Of a stretch of DNA of 59,689 bases, positions 29,618-37,895 are shown one piece after another. The notes under the pieces were generated by a model that saw only the letters and a program-made list of their open reading frames with translations, made no database searches and had not been told where the DNA came from. The stretch is from NCBI GenBank assembly GCA_005524015.1, contig SULG01000010.1, forward strand, positions 1 to 59,689, given 5' to 3'. Source of the DNA: Candidatus Jettenia ecosi (GTDB lineage Bacteria > Planctomycetota > Brocadiia > Brocadiales > Brocadiaceae). Position 1 is the stretch's first letter. Every line of letters starts with the position of its first letter. The translations under genes were made by a program, and so were the position numbers.

Positions 29618-31384
29618 ATGCTGATAAAGAAGTTTCGGGAATTTTGGGAAAAGAACCTTATCTACAGGGTGTTTGTAAAGAAGTATAAACGCTATTTTAT
29701 TATAGGGACTCTATCGCTTATCGCTGTAGACATAATTAACATCTTCCCACCACTTATTATAAAGAAGGCGCTTGATATCCTTTCTAAAGAGGTAAGTCTT
29801 ACAAAGATTGTAATCCTTTCCGCCTTATACATCCTGTTGAGCCTCTTTCAGGGGATATGTCGGTATGTCTGGAGAATATATTTTATTGGAACATCCTTTC
29901 GTTGTGATTACGACCTTCGCATGGCCTTCTTTGGGTATATCGAAACACTTTCCGAAAAATTTTTCCAAAAATATAAAACAGGTGATCTTATGTCAAGGGC
30001 TACGAATGACATGAGCGCTGTTCGTATGGCTGTAGGCCCCGGATTATTGGTAGGGCTGGATGCAATATTTTATTTTTTTGTAATACCACCGATTATTCTT
30101 TATTTGTCTCCCAAATTATCTTTCTATACATTTTTATTAATGCCATTAATACCCTTCATTGCATATAAAATTAAGGATGTTATCGATAAACGATTTCGGA
30201 GTGTCCAGGAACAATTTTCGAGAATTAGTGAAAAGGTGCAAGAGAACATATCAGGTATCCGTATTGTAAAATCCTTTAATATGTCTCAACAGGAAGAAAA
30301 AACTCTCTTGAAACTAGGTAAGAATTTTATGAAGAAAAACCTTAAGCTCGCTATTCCTCAGTCTCTCCTGGGACCGGTATTCGAATATACAACCTATATG
30401 GGTGTTATTATTTTACTTCTCATCGGCGGGAGGATGGTTATTGAAGAAGTTATTACCCTTGGTACTCTGGTTGCCTTCCAGCGTTATATCTCAATGATGG
30501 TCTGGCCCATGACCGCCGTTGGATGGAGTCTATCCCTCTTGCAGCGTGGAAACGCCTCTATGAAGCGTATTGATGAGGTAATGAACGAAAAGCCTGAAAT
30601 TATTTCAAAAGATAATGTAACATACATACCTCATGGCGAAATCGAATTTAGGGATATCCATATTCGATATGATGGTAACAAGGAATGGATTCTCAAGGGT
30701 ATAAACCTGAAAATTCCTGCGGGACAAAGAATTGCTATTGTGGGACCAATAGGGAGTGGAAAATCGACATTGGTAAACCTGATTCCCCGTATAATCCCGG
30801 TATCTGATAAAAGCCTTTTTATCGGCGGTATGGATATCAATACGATACATATTAAGGCCTTGCGGAAAATTATCGGCTTCGTTCCGCAAGACACATTCCT
30901 GTTTTCGGAAAGAGTTGTGGATAACATATTATTTGGTGTAGAGGATGAGAAAAGCAGTTACTATAGCGCTCAAAAAATTGCTCAAATGGTAGCGATTGAG
31001 AAAGAAATTCAGCAACTCCCTAACCAATTTGATAGCTATTTGGGTGAACGCGGGGTTAACCTCTCAGGTGGACAAAAACAACGCATTACCATTGCCCGTG
31101 CATTGGCTATGCATCCAGATATTATCATACTCGATGATTGCCTTTCCGCCGTGGATGCGCGAGTAGAGGATGCGATACTGAAAAATATACAAAAATATTT
31201 TGCTGGTAAAACCCTCCTGGTCGTAACGCACAGACTCCCTGCTATCAGAAACTTTGATATGATTGTAGTTATGGAAAATGGTATGATAGTTGAAAAGGGA
31301 ACACATGAGCAACTTATCAAAATCAACGGTTTATATACCTCCTTATACAGCAAAGAAGCGTTGGAAGAAAAATTAATTCAATAG
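29618..31384 (+). CDS. ABC exporter subunit with a degenerate catalytic glutamate (BmrC-like half)
   Basis: This is a fused membrane/ATPase half-transporter of about 588 residues: six helices (about 20-310), then a nucleotide-binding domain with Walker A GPIGSGKST, Q-loop GFVPQDTFLF, signature LSGGQKQR and Walker B IIILDDCLSAVD. The residue after the Walker B Asp is Asp, not the catalytic Glu, as in the degenerate half of heterodimeric exporters such as BmrCD. The ATG at 29618 begins MLIKKFREFW; a TTG ten codons earlier (29588) is less likely. The partner follows 68 bases downstream. Likely role: export of lipids, drugs or a lipid-linked product. Confidence 0.88.
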   Translation: MLIKKFREFWEKNLIYRVFVKKYKRYFIIGTLSLIAVDIINIFPPLIIKKALDILSKEVSLTKIVILSALYILLSLFQGICRYVWRIYFIGTSFRCDYDLRMAFFGYIETLSEKFFQKYKTGDLMSRATNDMSAVRMAVGPGLLVGLDAIFYFFVIPPIILYLSPKLSFYTFLLMPLIPFIAYKIKDVIDKRFRSVQEQFSRISEKVQENISGIRIVKSFNMSQQEEKTLLKLGKNFMKKNLKLAIPQSLLGPVFEYTTYMGVIILLLIGGRMVIEEVITLGTLVAFQRYISMMVWPMTAVGWSLSLLQRGNASMKRIDEVMNEKPEIISKDNVTYIPHGEIEFRDIHIRYDGNKEWILKGINLKIPAGQRIAIVGPIGSGKSTLVNLIPRIIPVSDKSLFIGGMDINTIHIKALRKIIGFVPQDTFLFSERVVDNILFGVEDEKSSYYSAQKIAQMVAIEKEIQQLPNQFDSYLGERGVNLSGGQKQRITIARALAMHPDIIILDDCLSAVDARVEDAILKNIQKYFAGKTLLVVTHRLPAIRNFDMIVVMENGMIVEKGTHEQLIKINGLYTSLYSKEALEEKLIQ

Positions 31385-31452
31385 GTTCGTCTCAGATCTA
31401 GAAGAAGAATCTTTCCCCGCGTTCTCTGTATCTTTTTGGTAAAACCAAAGCT

Positions 31453-33255
31453 ATGAAAAAAGAAGAGTTTTTTAGTGAAGATATTTTATCAGGTAAGCTA
31501 TACGATAGAACGGTTATACGACAGTTATTATCTTATATTCTGCGTTATAAGATATCCGGCATTTTATCCGTTCTTATGGTAATGATTACCACTGTCCTGT
31601 TTTTGCTAGGCCCTTATCTTTTTGGATATGCTATTGATAATGGTATAAACAAAGGAGACACATTATTACTATATAAGATAGCATTAGCTTTGCTAGGAAT
31701 TGAAACAATGCGATTACTTTTGGTAGTAGCGCAGAGTTATAATATCCAAGCCATTGGACAAAAGGTTATGCTCGATATGCGCATGGAACTTTTTAACCAT
31801 GTCCAATCACTTCCTATTTCTTTTTTCGATAAAAATCCTGTTGGAAGGACCATTACACGTTTAACGAATGATATTGCAGCCGTTGGGGAACTCTTTTCGG
31901 CTGGTGTTATTGTGGTAATTGCGGATATTTGCATCATCATTGGTATCTTTGTGGCCATGTTTATGTTAAAACCGGAACTTGCACTTATCACACTCGCCTT
32001 TCTTCCTGTTATTATCATAATCTCTCTCTGGTTTGGCGCCCGTATGAAAAATTCATTTCGAGAAATCCGGCGCAAGCTGGCACGTATCAATGTCTATCTC
32101 AATGAAAATCTTACCGGAATGAAAGTTATCCAACTCTTTAACCGGGAAAAAAAGAATTATGATAAATTTAATGAGATCAACGATGATTATTTGAAAGAAC
32201 AAGTCAAATACATCCGTTATTTTGCTGTATTTCAACCCTCGATTAATATCGTAAGTGCATTAACTGTTGGTTTAATCCTCTGGTACGGCGCTGTACGATA
32301 TGCAAATAATCTTCTCACTTTGGGAGTATTGGTAGCATTTCTCTCATATATTCATAGCTTATTCGAACCTATCAGGGATATCGTGGAAAAGTATAATATC
32401 TTTCAAGGTGCTATGGCATCACTAGAGCGCATCTTTTCTCTTATGAAAGAACCATCCGAGGCCGATTACATCATCCCGAATCCTGGCAGGGAAATTTCTA
32501 AAAGCGACTTCAAGGGAGCAATAAAATTTGACCGCGTTTGGTTTAGCTACAATGATCATAGTTATGTATTAAAGGATATCTCATTTCAAATAGAAGCAGG
32601 TCAGTCTGCCGCTTTGGTAGGTGTAACGGGTAGTGGAAAAACATCTATCGTAAATGTATTAACGCGGCTTTATGAGATCCAAAAGGGTATAATCTGTCTG
32701 GATCAAATTGATATACGAAAATTAGAAAAAATTGGATTACGGCACGTCATTGGATTAGTAAGTCAAGATGTCTTTTTATTTGCAGGTACGTTACGGGACA
32801 ATATTACTTTATTTAAACCTATATCAGACTCTGAGATATTAGGCACCATCGAGGAATTGGGATTGATGCCCTTTATAAAACGGATGCCAAAGGAGCTTGA
32901 TATGCAAATCCTGGAGCGAGGCGCAAATCTCTCCGTAGGTGAACGCCAATTTATTTCTCTTTCCAGGATCATAATCTACGACCCACGGGTATTAATCTTT
33001 GATGAGGCAACATCAAGCATGGACCCCATATCAGAGATATTAATCCAAAATGCTATTCAGAAAATTTCCCAAAGCAGAACATCCATCTTTATCGCGCACC
33101 GGCTCTCTACTATCCTTCACTGCGATAAGATCATCGTAATAAACAAAGGAGAAAAAATAGAAGAAGGGAGTCATGAAGAACTACTCCGACTTGGCGGTCT
33201 CTATAACCAATTATACAAAATATATAAGAGGGAAGAGTTGATGAGTCATGCATAA
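31453..33255 (+). CDS. ABC exporter subunit, partner half (BmrD-like)
   Basis: This 600-residue half-transporter has six membrane helices (about 35-320) and an ATPase domain with Walker A GVTGSGKTS, Q-loop GLVSQDVFLF, Walker B VLIFDEATSSMD with the catalytic Glu intact, and H-loop IAHRLST. Its signature is LSVGERQ rather than LSGGQ. The intact Glu here, with an altered signature here and the Asp in the other subunit, fits one active and one degenerate ATP site in a heterodimer. The two genes are co-directional and probably one operon. Confidence 0.9.
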   Translation: MKKEEFFSEDILSGKLYDRTVIRQLLSYILRYKISGILSVLMVMITTVLFLLGPYLFGYAIDNGINKGDTLLLYKIALALLGIETMRLLLVVAQSYNIQAIGQKVMLDMRMELFNHVQSLPISFFDKNPVGRTITRLTNDIAAVGELFSAGVIVVIADICIIIGIFVAMFMLKPELALITLAFLPVIIIISLWFGARMKNSFREIRRKLARINVYLNENLTGMKVIQLFNREKKNYDKFNEINDDYLKEQVKYIRYFAVFQPSINIVSALTVGLILWYGAVRYANNLLTLGVLVAFLSYIHSLFEPIRDIVEKYNIFQGAMASLERIFSLMKEPSEADYIIPNPGREISKSDFKGAIKFDRVWFSYNDHSYVLKDISFQIEAGQSAALVGVTGSGKTSIVNVLTRLYEIQKGIICLDQIDIRKLEKIGLRHVIGLVSQDVFLFAGTLRDNITLFKPISDSEILGTIEELGLMPFIKRMPKELDMQILERGANLSVGERQFISLSRIIIYDPRVLIFDEATSSMDPISEILIQNAIQKISQSRTSIFIAHRLSTILHCDKIIVINKGEKIEEGSHEELLRLGGLYNQLYKIYKREELMSHA

Positions 33256-33320
33256 CTGTTAAACCCCTGCAAATTTCCAGAATATATGCAAGGATACAGT
33301 TTATATCCTAATAAGGGATA

Positions 33321-35330
33321 CTAAGGTAAGACTGCAGAATAACTTACTGTTACCACACTATCGCCAGAATCTTTATCAATTTTGAGTGGATAATGCCAGA
33401 TCACTGCATCAGCATAACATGCTCCCTGATTATCTTCTCTGCAATAGTAAAAACTTGCAGAAATTTTTAAATCGGTAGTTTGTATCTCAGACTCAGTTTC
33501 AAAAGATGTTTTTATAGGTAATACAGGTTTTTCAAGTCTTATTTCCTGGCTACCCTGCTCTACCTGAACACCATTTCCCGCTTCAATACTATATACTAAT
33601 GGGACATTGGGATTCAAATGATATCCTTTAGGAAGATCGATGTTTAATGTTAACTGTATGCGAGATTCTGCTTTCAGGGTCTTTAACGGTAATTCTAATA
33701 CCTTTGCAAAAGGTAATGTAATCGTGAGTGGTTTGCTCTCTGTGATTTCTACTTTTAATCCCGTAACTTGTAAAGTATTCACTTCTTTTGTCTTTATATC
33801 CATTACCCGGATTGCATGATTATTAGTATCAGCAATGTACAATTTATTATTAGCAATGCTGAGACCGCCAGGCTCATAAAACTGGGCATCTTTACCATCA
33901 TTGTGACCGGACTGTCCACTTCCTAAGATTGTTCGGCATGTTTTGTCCATCGGGTTTAATACCTTAATTTTATGATTATAAGTATCAGCAATATAAATAA
34001 GTCCGTTATGATTCCATACACCAAGGGGGTGCTGTAAACGTACCTCCTCACCTTGGCCATCTACATCCCCAAAAACAAAAAGATCTTGTCCAACAACCGT
34101 CTTTACCTCCTTTTTTTCCATATCTACATAACGAACTGCACTTACCTCGCTGTCTGCAAAATAAAGCTTTTTATCAGCGACGGTAATACCACTGGGTTGC
34201 GCCAGAGCACACGTATCTAACGGACCGTCGATGCAACCCTCTCTGCCACTACCAGCATAAGACTCAAAAACCGTAGTCTCCAAATTCATCTTCCAGATCT
34301 GGTGAGCGCCAGCCATGGCTATATATAACTGCCCTTTTAAAAAGACCAGGTCCCAGGGTGAATTAAGAGGAGATGATGTGCCCATTCCACCGGCAGCCAT
34401 GAAACTTGCCTGTTTACCGGTACCGGCAATTGTCTTAACCGTTTTTGTCTTTAAGTCTAGTTTGCGAATAAGATGGTTTTCGGTATCTGCCACATATAAA
34501 TAATCACGGTGGAATGCCATCCCTTGCGGATGATTAAAGCTGGCTTCTGTAAAGGTACCATCATCCTTGCCTATTTTACTATTACCAACAACATCAAGAA
34601 CTTTGCCATCTAAGGTAGCAATAACAATTCGATTATGATTGGAATCAGCAATAAATAAGCGATTTGATACCTCATCCGCTAGCGCCTTGCCCGGAAAGGA
34701 AAAAAGACTTGGACCCTTTTTGTCTTTTTCTAACAAAACGGGCAAGGGTTTTTCACTCAGAAGATTTTTAGAACGATACACAGAGATTACATCCCCAATT
34801 ATTTTATCCAGGACCTCATAATGTCCTTCTCCTGTATCTCTCCCAACGACATTTCCTTCAGGGTCGATCAATACAAGCGTAGGCCATGCTTTGGCTCCGT
34901 AGGCCTGCCAAATTGCAAAATTGCTATCATTAACTACGGGATGCTCAATTTCATATCGGAGAATGGCCTGACGGATATTCTCTGATTCCCGTTCATTTTT
35001 AAACTTTGCAGAATGTACTCCTATAACCACGAATTCATTCGGGTACTTTGCCTCTAATTTTTTGAGATCTGGAATAATATGCATACAGTTAATACAGCAA
35101 TATGTCCAAAAATCAAGGAGTACAACCTTTCCCTTTACATCAGCAAGGGTAAGCGGCCTTGCGACATTAAGCCAGGCAGTACCGCCCGTTAATTCAGGAG
35201 CAGGAATCTTTTTTATCTGTGCCAATGCCACAGATAATCCTCCAGGACAAAAAAAGGTGAGCATTAAGATAAAAAATACCGTAGTTCGGAAGAAAAACCA
35301 CGTACAAAACCGTATCTTTCTTATAGTCAT
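33321..35330 (-). CDS. thioredoxin-like/NHL-repeat protein (NHLRC2-like architecture)
   Basis: The protein has 669 residues with a signal or anchor (about 15-38). A TlpA-type thioredoxin domain follows (about 40-195: LLDFWTYCCINCMHIIPDL, active site C79-I-N-C82, and a cis-proline in AKAWPTLVLID). Next come five or six NHL beta-propeller repeats (about 215-530; for example GMAFHRDYLYVADTENHLI and LGVWNHNGLIYIADTYNHK), then a C-terminal beta-sandwich (about 545-669). NHLRC2-type proteins share this order; the periplasmic role is probably thiol reduction or protein maturation, which is an inference. Its ATG overlaps the stop of a 32-residue membrane peptide gene. Confidence 0.83.
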   Translation of the reverse strand: MTIRKIRFCTWFFFRTTVFFILMLTFFCPGGLSVALAQIKKIPAPELTGGTAWLNVARPLTLADVKGKVVLLDFWTYCCINCMHIIPDLKKLEAKYPNEFVVIGVHSAKFKNERESENIRQAILRYEIEHPVVNDSNFAIWQAYGAKAWPTLVLIDPEGNVVGRDTGEGHYEVLDKIIGDVISVYRSKNLLSEKPLPVLLEKDKKGPSLFSFPGKALADEVSNRLFIADSNHNRIVIATLDGKVLDVVGNSKIGKDDGTFTEASFNHPQGMAFHRDYLYVADTENHLIRKLDLKTKTVKTIAGTGKQASFMAAGGMGTSSPLNSPWDLVFLKGQLYIAMAGAHQIWKMNLETTVFESYAGSGREGCIDGPLDTCALAQPSGITVADKKLYFADSEVSAVRYVDMEKKEVKTVVGQDLFVFGDVDGQGEEVRLQHPLGVWNHNGLIYIADTYNHKIKVLNPMDKTCRTILGSGQSGHNDGKDAQFYEPGGLSIANNKLYIADTNNHAIRVMDIKTKEVNTLQVTGLKVEITESKPLTITLPFAKVLELPLKTLKAESRIQLTLNIDLPKGYHLNPNVPLVYSIEAGNGVQVEQGSQEIRLEKPVLPIKTSFETESEIQTTDLKISASFYYCREDNQGACYADAVIWHYPLKIDKDSGDSVVTVSYSAVLP

Positions 35331-35425
35331 TTTTTTCTCTTACGCTTGAAAAGATATTTTCCATAAAATAGAAGACAAACTACAATTAATGATACGACAC
35401 TAATAATAAAATATGCTAATTCCAT
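35327..35425 (-). CDS. 32-residue membrane peptide ahead of the thioredoxin-NHL gene
   Basis: This short ORF reads MELAYFIISVVSLIVVCLLF followed by YGKYLFKRKRKK: one transmembrane helix and a strongly basic tail, so the C-terminus should stay in the cytoplasm. AGGA lies nine bases before the ATG. The stop overlaps the ATG of the thioredoxin-NHL gene as ATGA, which supports translation. Size and layout recall CcmD-like cytochrome-maturation peptides, but similarity is not enough to name it. Confidence 0.6.
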   Translation of the reverse strand: MELAYFIISVVSLIVVCLLFYGKYLFKRKRKK

Positions 35426-35677
35426 GTTCTTTTTCCTAATTTTTATTCTGTAAATTTTAACGGAGAAGCTTTTTATAGCCTCTTAGGTATTTTTATATTT
35501 TACCCTCTCCGATTCTACCGATATCTTTAATCTTTATACAAGAAAATTCATTTCTTTATTTTCCCTCGAAATAATTTTCCAGATTATATTTGAAAATCTT
35601 TCCTGTTTAGAATAGAATCCTCAGTTAAATTGAAGAACTGTATCTTTATAATCAATAAAAAAATACTTATATTATTC
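35426..35677. other. intergenic region before the outer-membrane barrel gene
   Basis: AT-rich divergent spacer. I see no riboswitch or hairpin. A TTG at 35630 could extend the barrel gene by 16 codons, but the added residues precede a complete signal peptide. Confidence 0.4.
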
Positions 35678-37018
35678 ATGAAGACTAACTATTGTAGACA
35701 ATTCGTTTTGTTGAGCATTGTTTTTCTGATGATCTTTTTTATATTTTTTAGACCTTCTCACGCGTTATGCGAAGAGGCGCTTTCTCAAAATCTCGAAATA
35801 GATGGACTTCCGGACCAACCAGGTTTCAATATTATGGAAGAAATCGATATGCTTTATAATAACTTGCATATCGGTACGCTCGAAATAAAACCATCATATG
35901 AGCTAATTGAAACTTATGATGACAATGTATTCAACACTTTTGAAGATGAGACAGCAGATTTTTACACTCTTCACCAGTTTAATATAGGACTTTTATCACC
36001 CCTTTCTGATTATTCACTTGTTCACTTCGATTACAACGCCGCAATTTATGAGTATATGCGTATACAAGACCTCAACCATGTTAATCAATCATTAGAAGGA
36101 GCCATAGATTTCAACTTTGCTAATGATTTCAAACTTAGTTTCAGTGACAGGATAAAAAGAAGTGTGATTCCTCCTGGGGTACAGAGAAGATTTTTTGGGG
36201 CTATTATTGATGATGAGATTCCAATTGAAGATCAAGGACCTAATGTCTTTGTAGACCGAAGAACTATTATAACGAACACCGCAAGTTTTGATCTTGATTT
36301 TCCTGATTTTTTTCCTAATCTCGATTTCTCGATTCATTATACCAACCGTGATGTGAGTTATCAAGAAGAGGAGTTTGAAGATTCCGATTCTAATGTTGAT
36401 ACTCTAAGTGCAATTGTTGAGTACCAATATCCTTTTTTGCCAATTAAGATTTCTTCTGGATTTCTTTATAGTATTGTGCGATACGATTCAAGCCCGAACA
36501 GGGATAGTATAAAGAAAAATGTTCCATTTGATATAGAGTGGAAAATCACTCCAAAAAATGAATTATATTTAAAAACTCATTATAAGACCAGTAACTATGG
36601 AAACCACAGTACCCTTGAAAATTTTGAAGGATTCGAGACTATCTTGGGAAATCGATACTTTGTTACTCCAGTTTCATCAATTGAGGTATTTGCGGAAAGA
36701 AGTGTAAAGGAACAGCGTTCTACCGATAATAACTCCTATTTTTTTACTGCTATTGGACTAAGATATACCTGGGAACTTAATCGATTTGAAGCATCCGTTG
36801 AAGTTAATTATTTCAATCTCGAATTTTTTGAACGCAACGATGCATTAGGTATTGTTGAAGAGGTTAATGGCATTAGCGCTAACTTGAATATAATATACAA
36901 TCCTCAAGATTGGTGGTTTGCTGAATTTGATTATGGCTATAACCGCAGAGATAATACTATTACTTTGGGTGATCTCACGAAAAATACAGTATCTCTAAGC
37001 GCCGGATTAAATTTTTAA
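35678..37018 (+). CDS. outer-membrane beta-barrel protein of the exopolysaccharide locus
   Basis: The protein has 446 residues with a signal peptide (about 1-31, ...FFRPSHA). The mature part is alternating amphipathic strands with many D, N, Y and F, a low-complexity start (EIKPSYELIETYDDNVFNT) and a terminal Phe (LSAGLNF), the usual BAM recognition end. The YxxTYDDNVF opening resembles the outer-membrane beta-barrel proteins of exopolysaccharide/exosortase loci. It is the first plus-strand gene of the polysaccharide region, so export or anchoring of the glycan is the likely role. Only the barrel nature is seen directly. Confidence 0.7.
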   Translation: MKTNYCRQFVLLSIVFLMIFFIFFRPSHALCEEALSQNLEIDGLPDQPGFNIMEEIDMLYNNLHIGTLEIKPSYELIETYDDNVFNTFEDETADFYTLHQFNIGLLSPLSDYSLVHFDYNAAIYEYMRIQDLNHVNQSLEGAIDFNFANDFKLSFSDRIKRSVIPPGVQRRFFGAIIDDEIPIEDQGPNVFVDRRTIITNTASFDLDFPDFFPNLDFSIHYTNRDVSYQEEEFEDSDSNVDTLSAIVEYQYPFLPIKISSGFLYSIVRYDSSPNRDSIKKNVPFDIEWKITPKNELYLKTHYKTSNYGNHSTLENFEGFETILGNRYFVTPVSSIEVFAERSVKEQRSTDNNSYFFTAIGLRYTWELNRFEASVEVNYFNLEFFERNDALGIVEEVNGISANLNIIYNPQDWWFAEFDYGYNRRDNTITLGDLTKNTVSLSAGLNF

Positions 37019-37029
37019 TTTAAGAACAG

Positions 37030-37180
37030 GATAACTATACATAGCGACATAAGTTTACAACTTTCTGTCATTCCGGGCTTGACCCGGAATCCAGTATTTT
37101 TCTGGATTCCCGCTTCCGCGGGAATGACATACTTGTCCCCGTGAAAACGGAGATTCGTATCTGGTTAATGACGCTGTGTA
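37030..37180 (+). repeat. dispersed intergenic repeat, copy 2
   Basis: It contains two palindromes, TTCCGGGCTTGACCCGGAA (about 37073-37091) and ATTCCCGC/GCGGGAAT around TTCC (about 37105-37125), within the motif family TGTCATTCCGGGCTTGAC that is widespread between genes in many bacteria. A degenerate copy in reverse orientation lies at 26640-26796. The hairpins may also end transcription of the barrel gene. Confidence 0.6.
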
Positions 37181-37397
37181 TAAAGTGCATTCATGTGCCA
37201 TAAAATACATTTTTGTTCATTTAAAAATCTTTTGACATACTTCATATAATATTCATTTTAAGTAAAAAAATATCGTAAATACTAAGTACATTTGATATTA
37301 CTATTTTTGTAGTGATTATATAATTTGTTGGTATATGAACCGCTAATTTTGCATTGAACAATTTACATGTTTTGAAATAATAAAATCAATTTTTAGA

Positions 37398-37490
37398 AAC
37401 CTGATAAGGGCAAACCATTCGAAAGGATGGGACGCAAAGCCACTGGCCTAAATCCTTGTTGTGGATATGGTAGCAGGGTTGCCGGGCAAA
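37398..37490 (+). promoter_or_regulatory. cyclic di-GMP-I (GEMM-I) riboswitch 1
   Basis: The GEMM-I consensus is clear: AGGGCAAACC, a CCATTC/GGATGG stem with a GAAA tetraloop (37421-37424), ACGCAAAGCC, GGCCTAAA, and GGTAGCAGGGTTGCCGGG at the 3' end. The ligand-contacting positions known from the Vibrio Vc2 structure (G20 in AGGGC, A47 in GCAAAGC, C92 in TTGCCGG) are all kept. It lies 60 bases before a 50-codon ORF with a strong GGAGG and is followed by a second riboswitch at 37741. CAGCAC (37493-37498) can pair with GTGCTG (37544-37549) beside the ribosome binding site, hinting at translational control. Confidence 0.93.
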
Positions 37491-37551
37491 TACAGCACTT
37501 CACATAGGCCTCTGTGTTTGTTGCGGCCCAATTCTATATGGAGGTGCTGGT

Positions 37552-37704
37552 ATGTTACTATTCCATATCTCAAAACCATTTAAAAAGCATCCACTTTCTC
37601 TTTCCATTTTCATCCTCTCTATAATTTTTTGTAACTTTAAATACTGTTCATTCTGCCCCGAACTTTTTAAGAAAGGAGGCAACCAATCCTTCATAATAAA
37701 GTAA
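37552..37704 (+). pseudogene. 50-codon ORF behind riboswitch 1, leader-like remnant of a beta-helix gene
   Basis: ATG at 37552 follows a strong GGAGG. The first 25 residues (MLLFHISKPFKKHPLSLSIF...) resemble the signal-peptide start of the paralogue at 37896 (MLLSHIQKVLTPLFPSLSIL). After that the reading enters the DNA block that lies upstream of riboswitches 2 and 3 and ends at 37704. It therefore looks like a copy that lost its body in a deletion. A small c-di-GMP-controlled membrane peptide is the alternative. Confidence 0.5.
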
Positions 37705-37740
37705 TTTTAAGCATTCTTCCGTAGTAAAGTTGTTTAGTAG

Positions 37741-37835
37741 AAACCAGATAAGGGCAAACCATTCGAAAGGATGGGACGCAAAGCCACTGGCCTAAATCCT
37801 TGTTGTGGATATGGTAGCAGGGTTGCCGGGCAAAT
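37741..37835 (+). promoter_or_regulatory. cyclic di-GMP-I (GEMM-I) riboswitch 2
   Basis: Its core is nearly identical to riboswitch 1, with the GAAA tetraloop at 37765-37768 and the three ligand-contacting positions kept. It precedes the beta-helix gene at 37896 by 60 bases. CAGCAC (37840-37845) could pair either with GTG-TTTGTTG just downstream or, with one mismatch, with GCGCTG (37888-37893) next to the GGAGG. I see no U-tract terminator, so the switch probably acts on translation. Confidence 0.93.
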
Positions 37836-37895
37836 ACAACAGCACTTTGCAGGTCTTGTGTTTGTTGCGGCCAAATTTTATAAGGAGGCGCTGGT

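Noticed and set aside
37030..37180. CRISPR-like palindromic repeats
   Set aside because: Only one copy at the site, no regular spacers and no cas genes.
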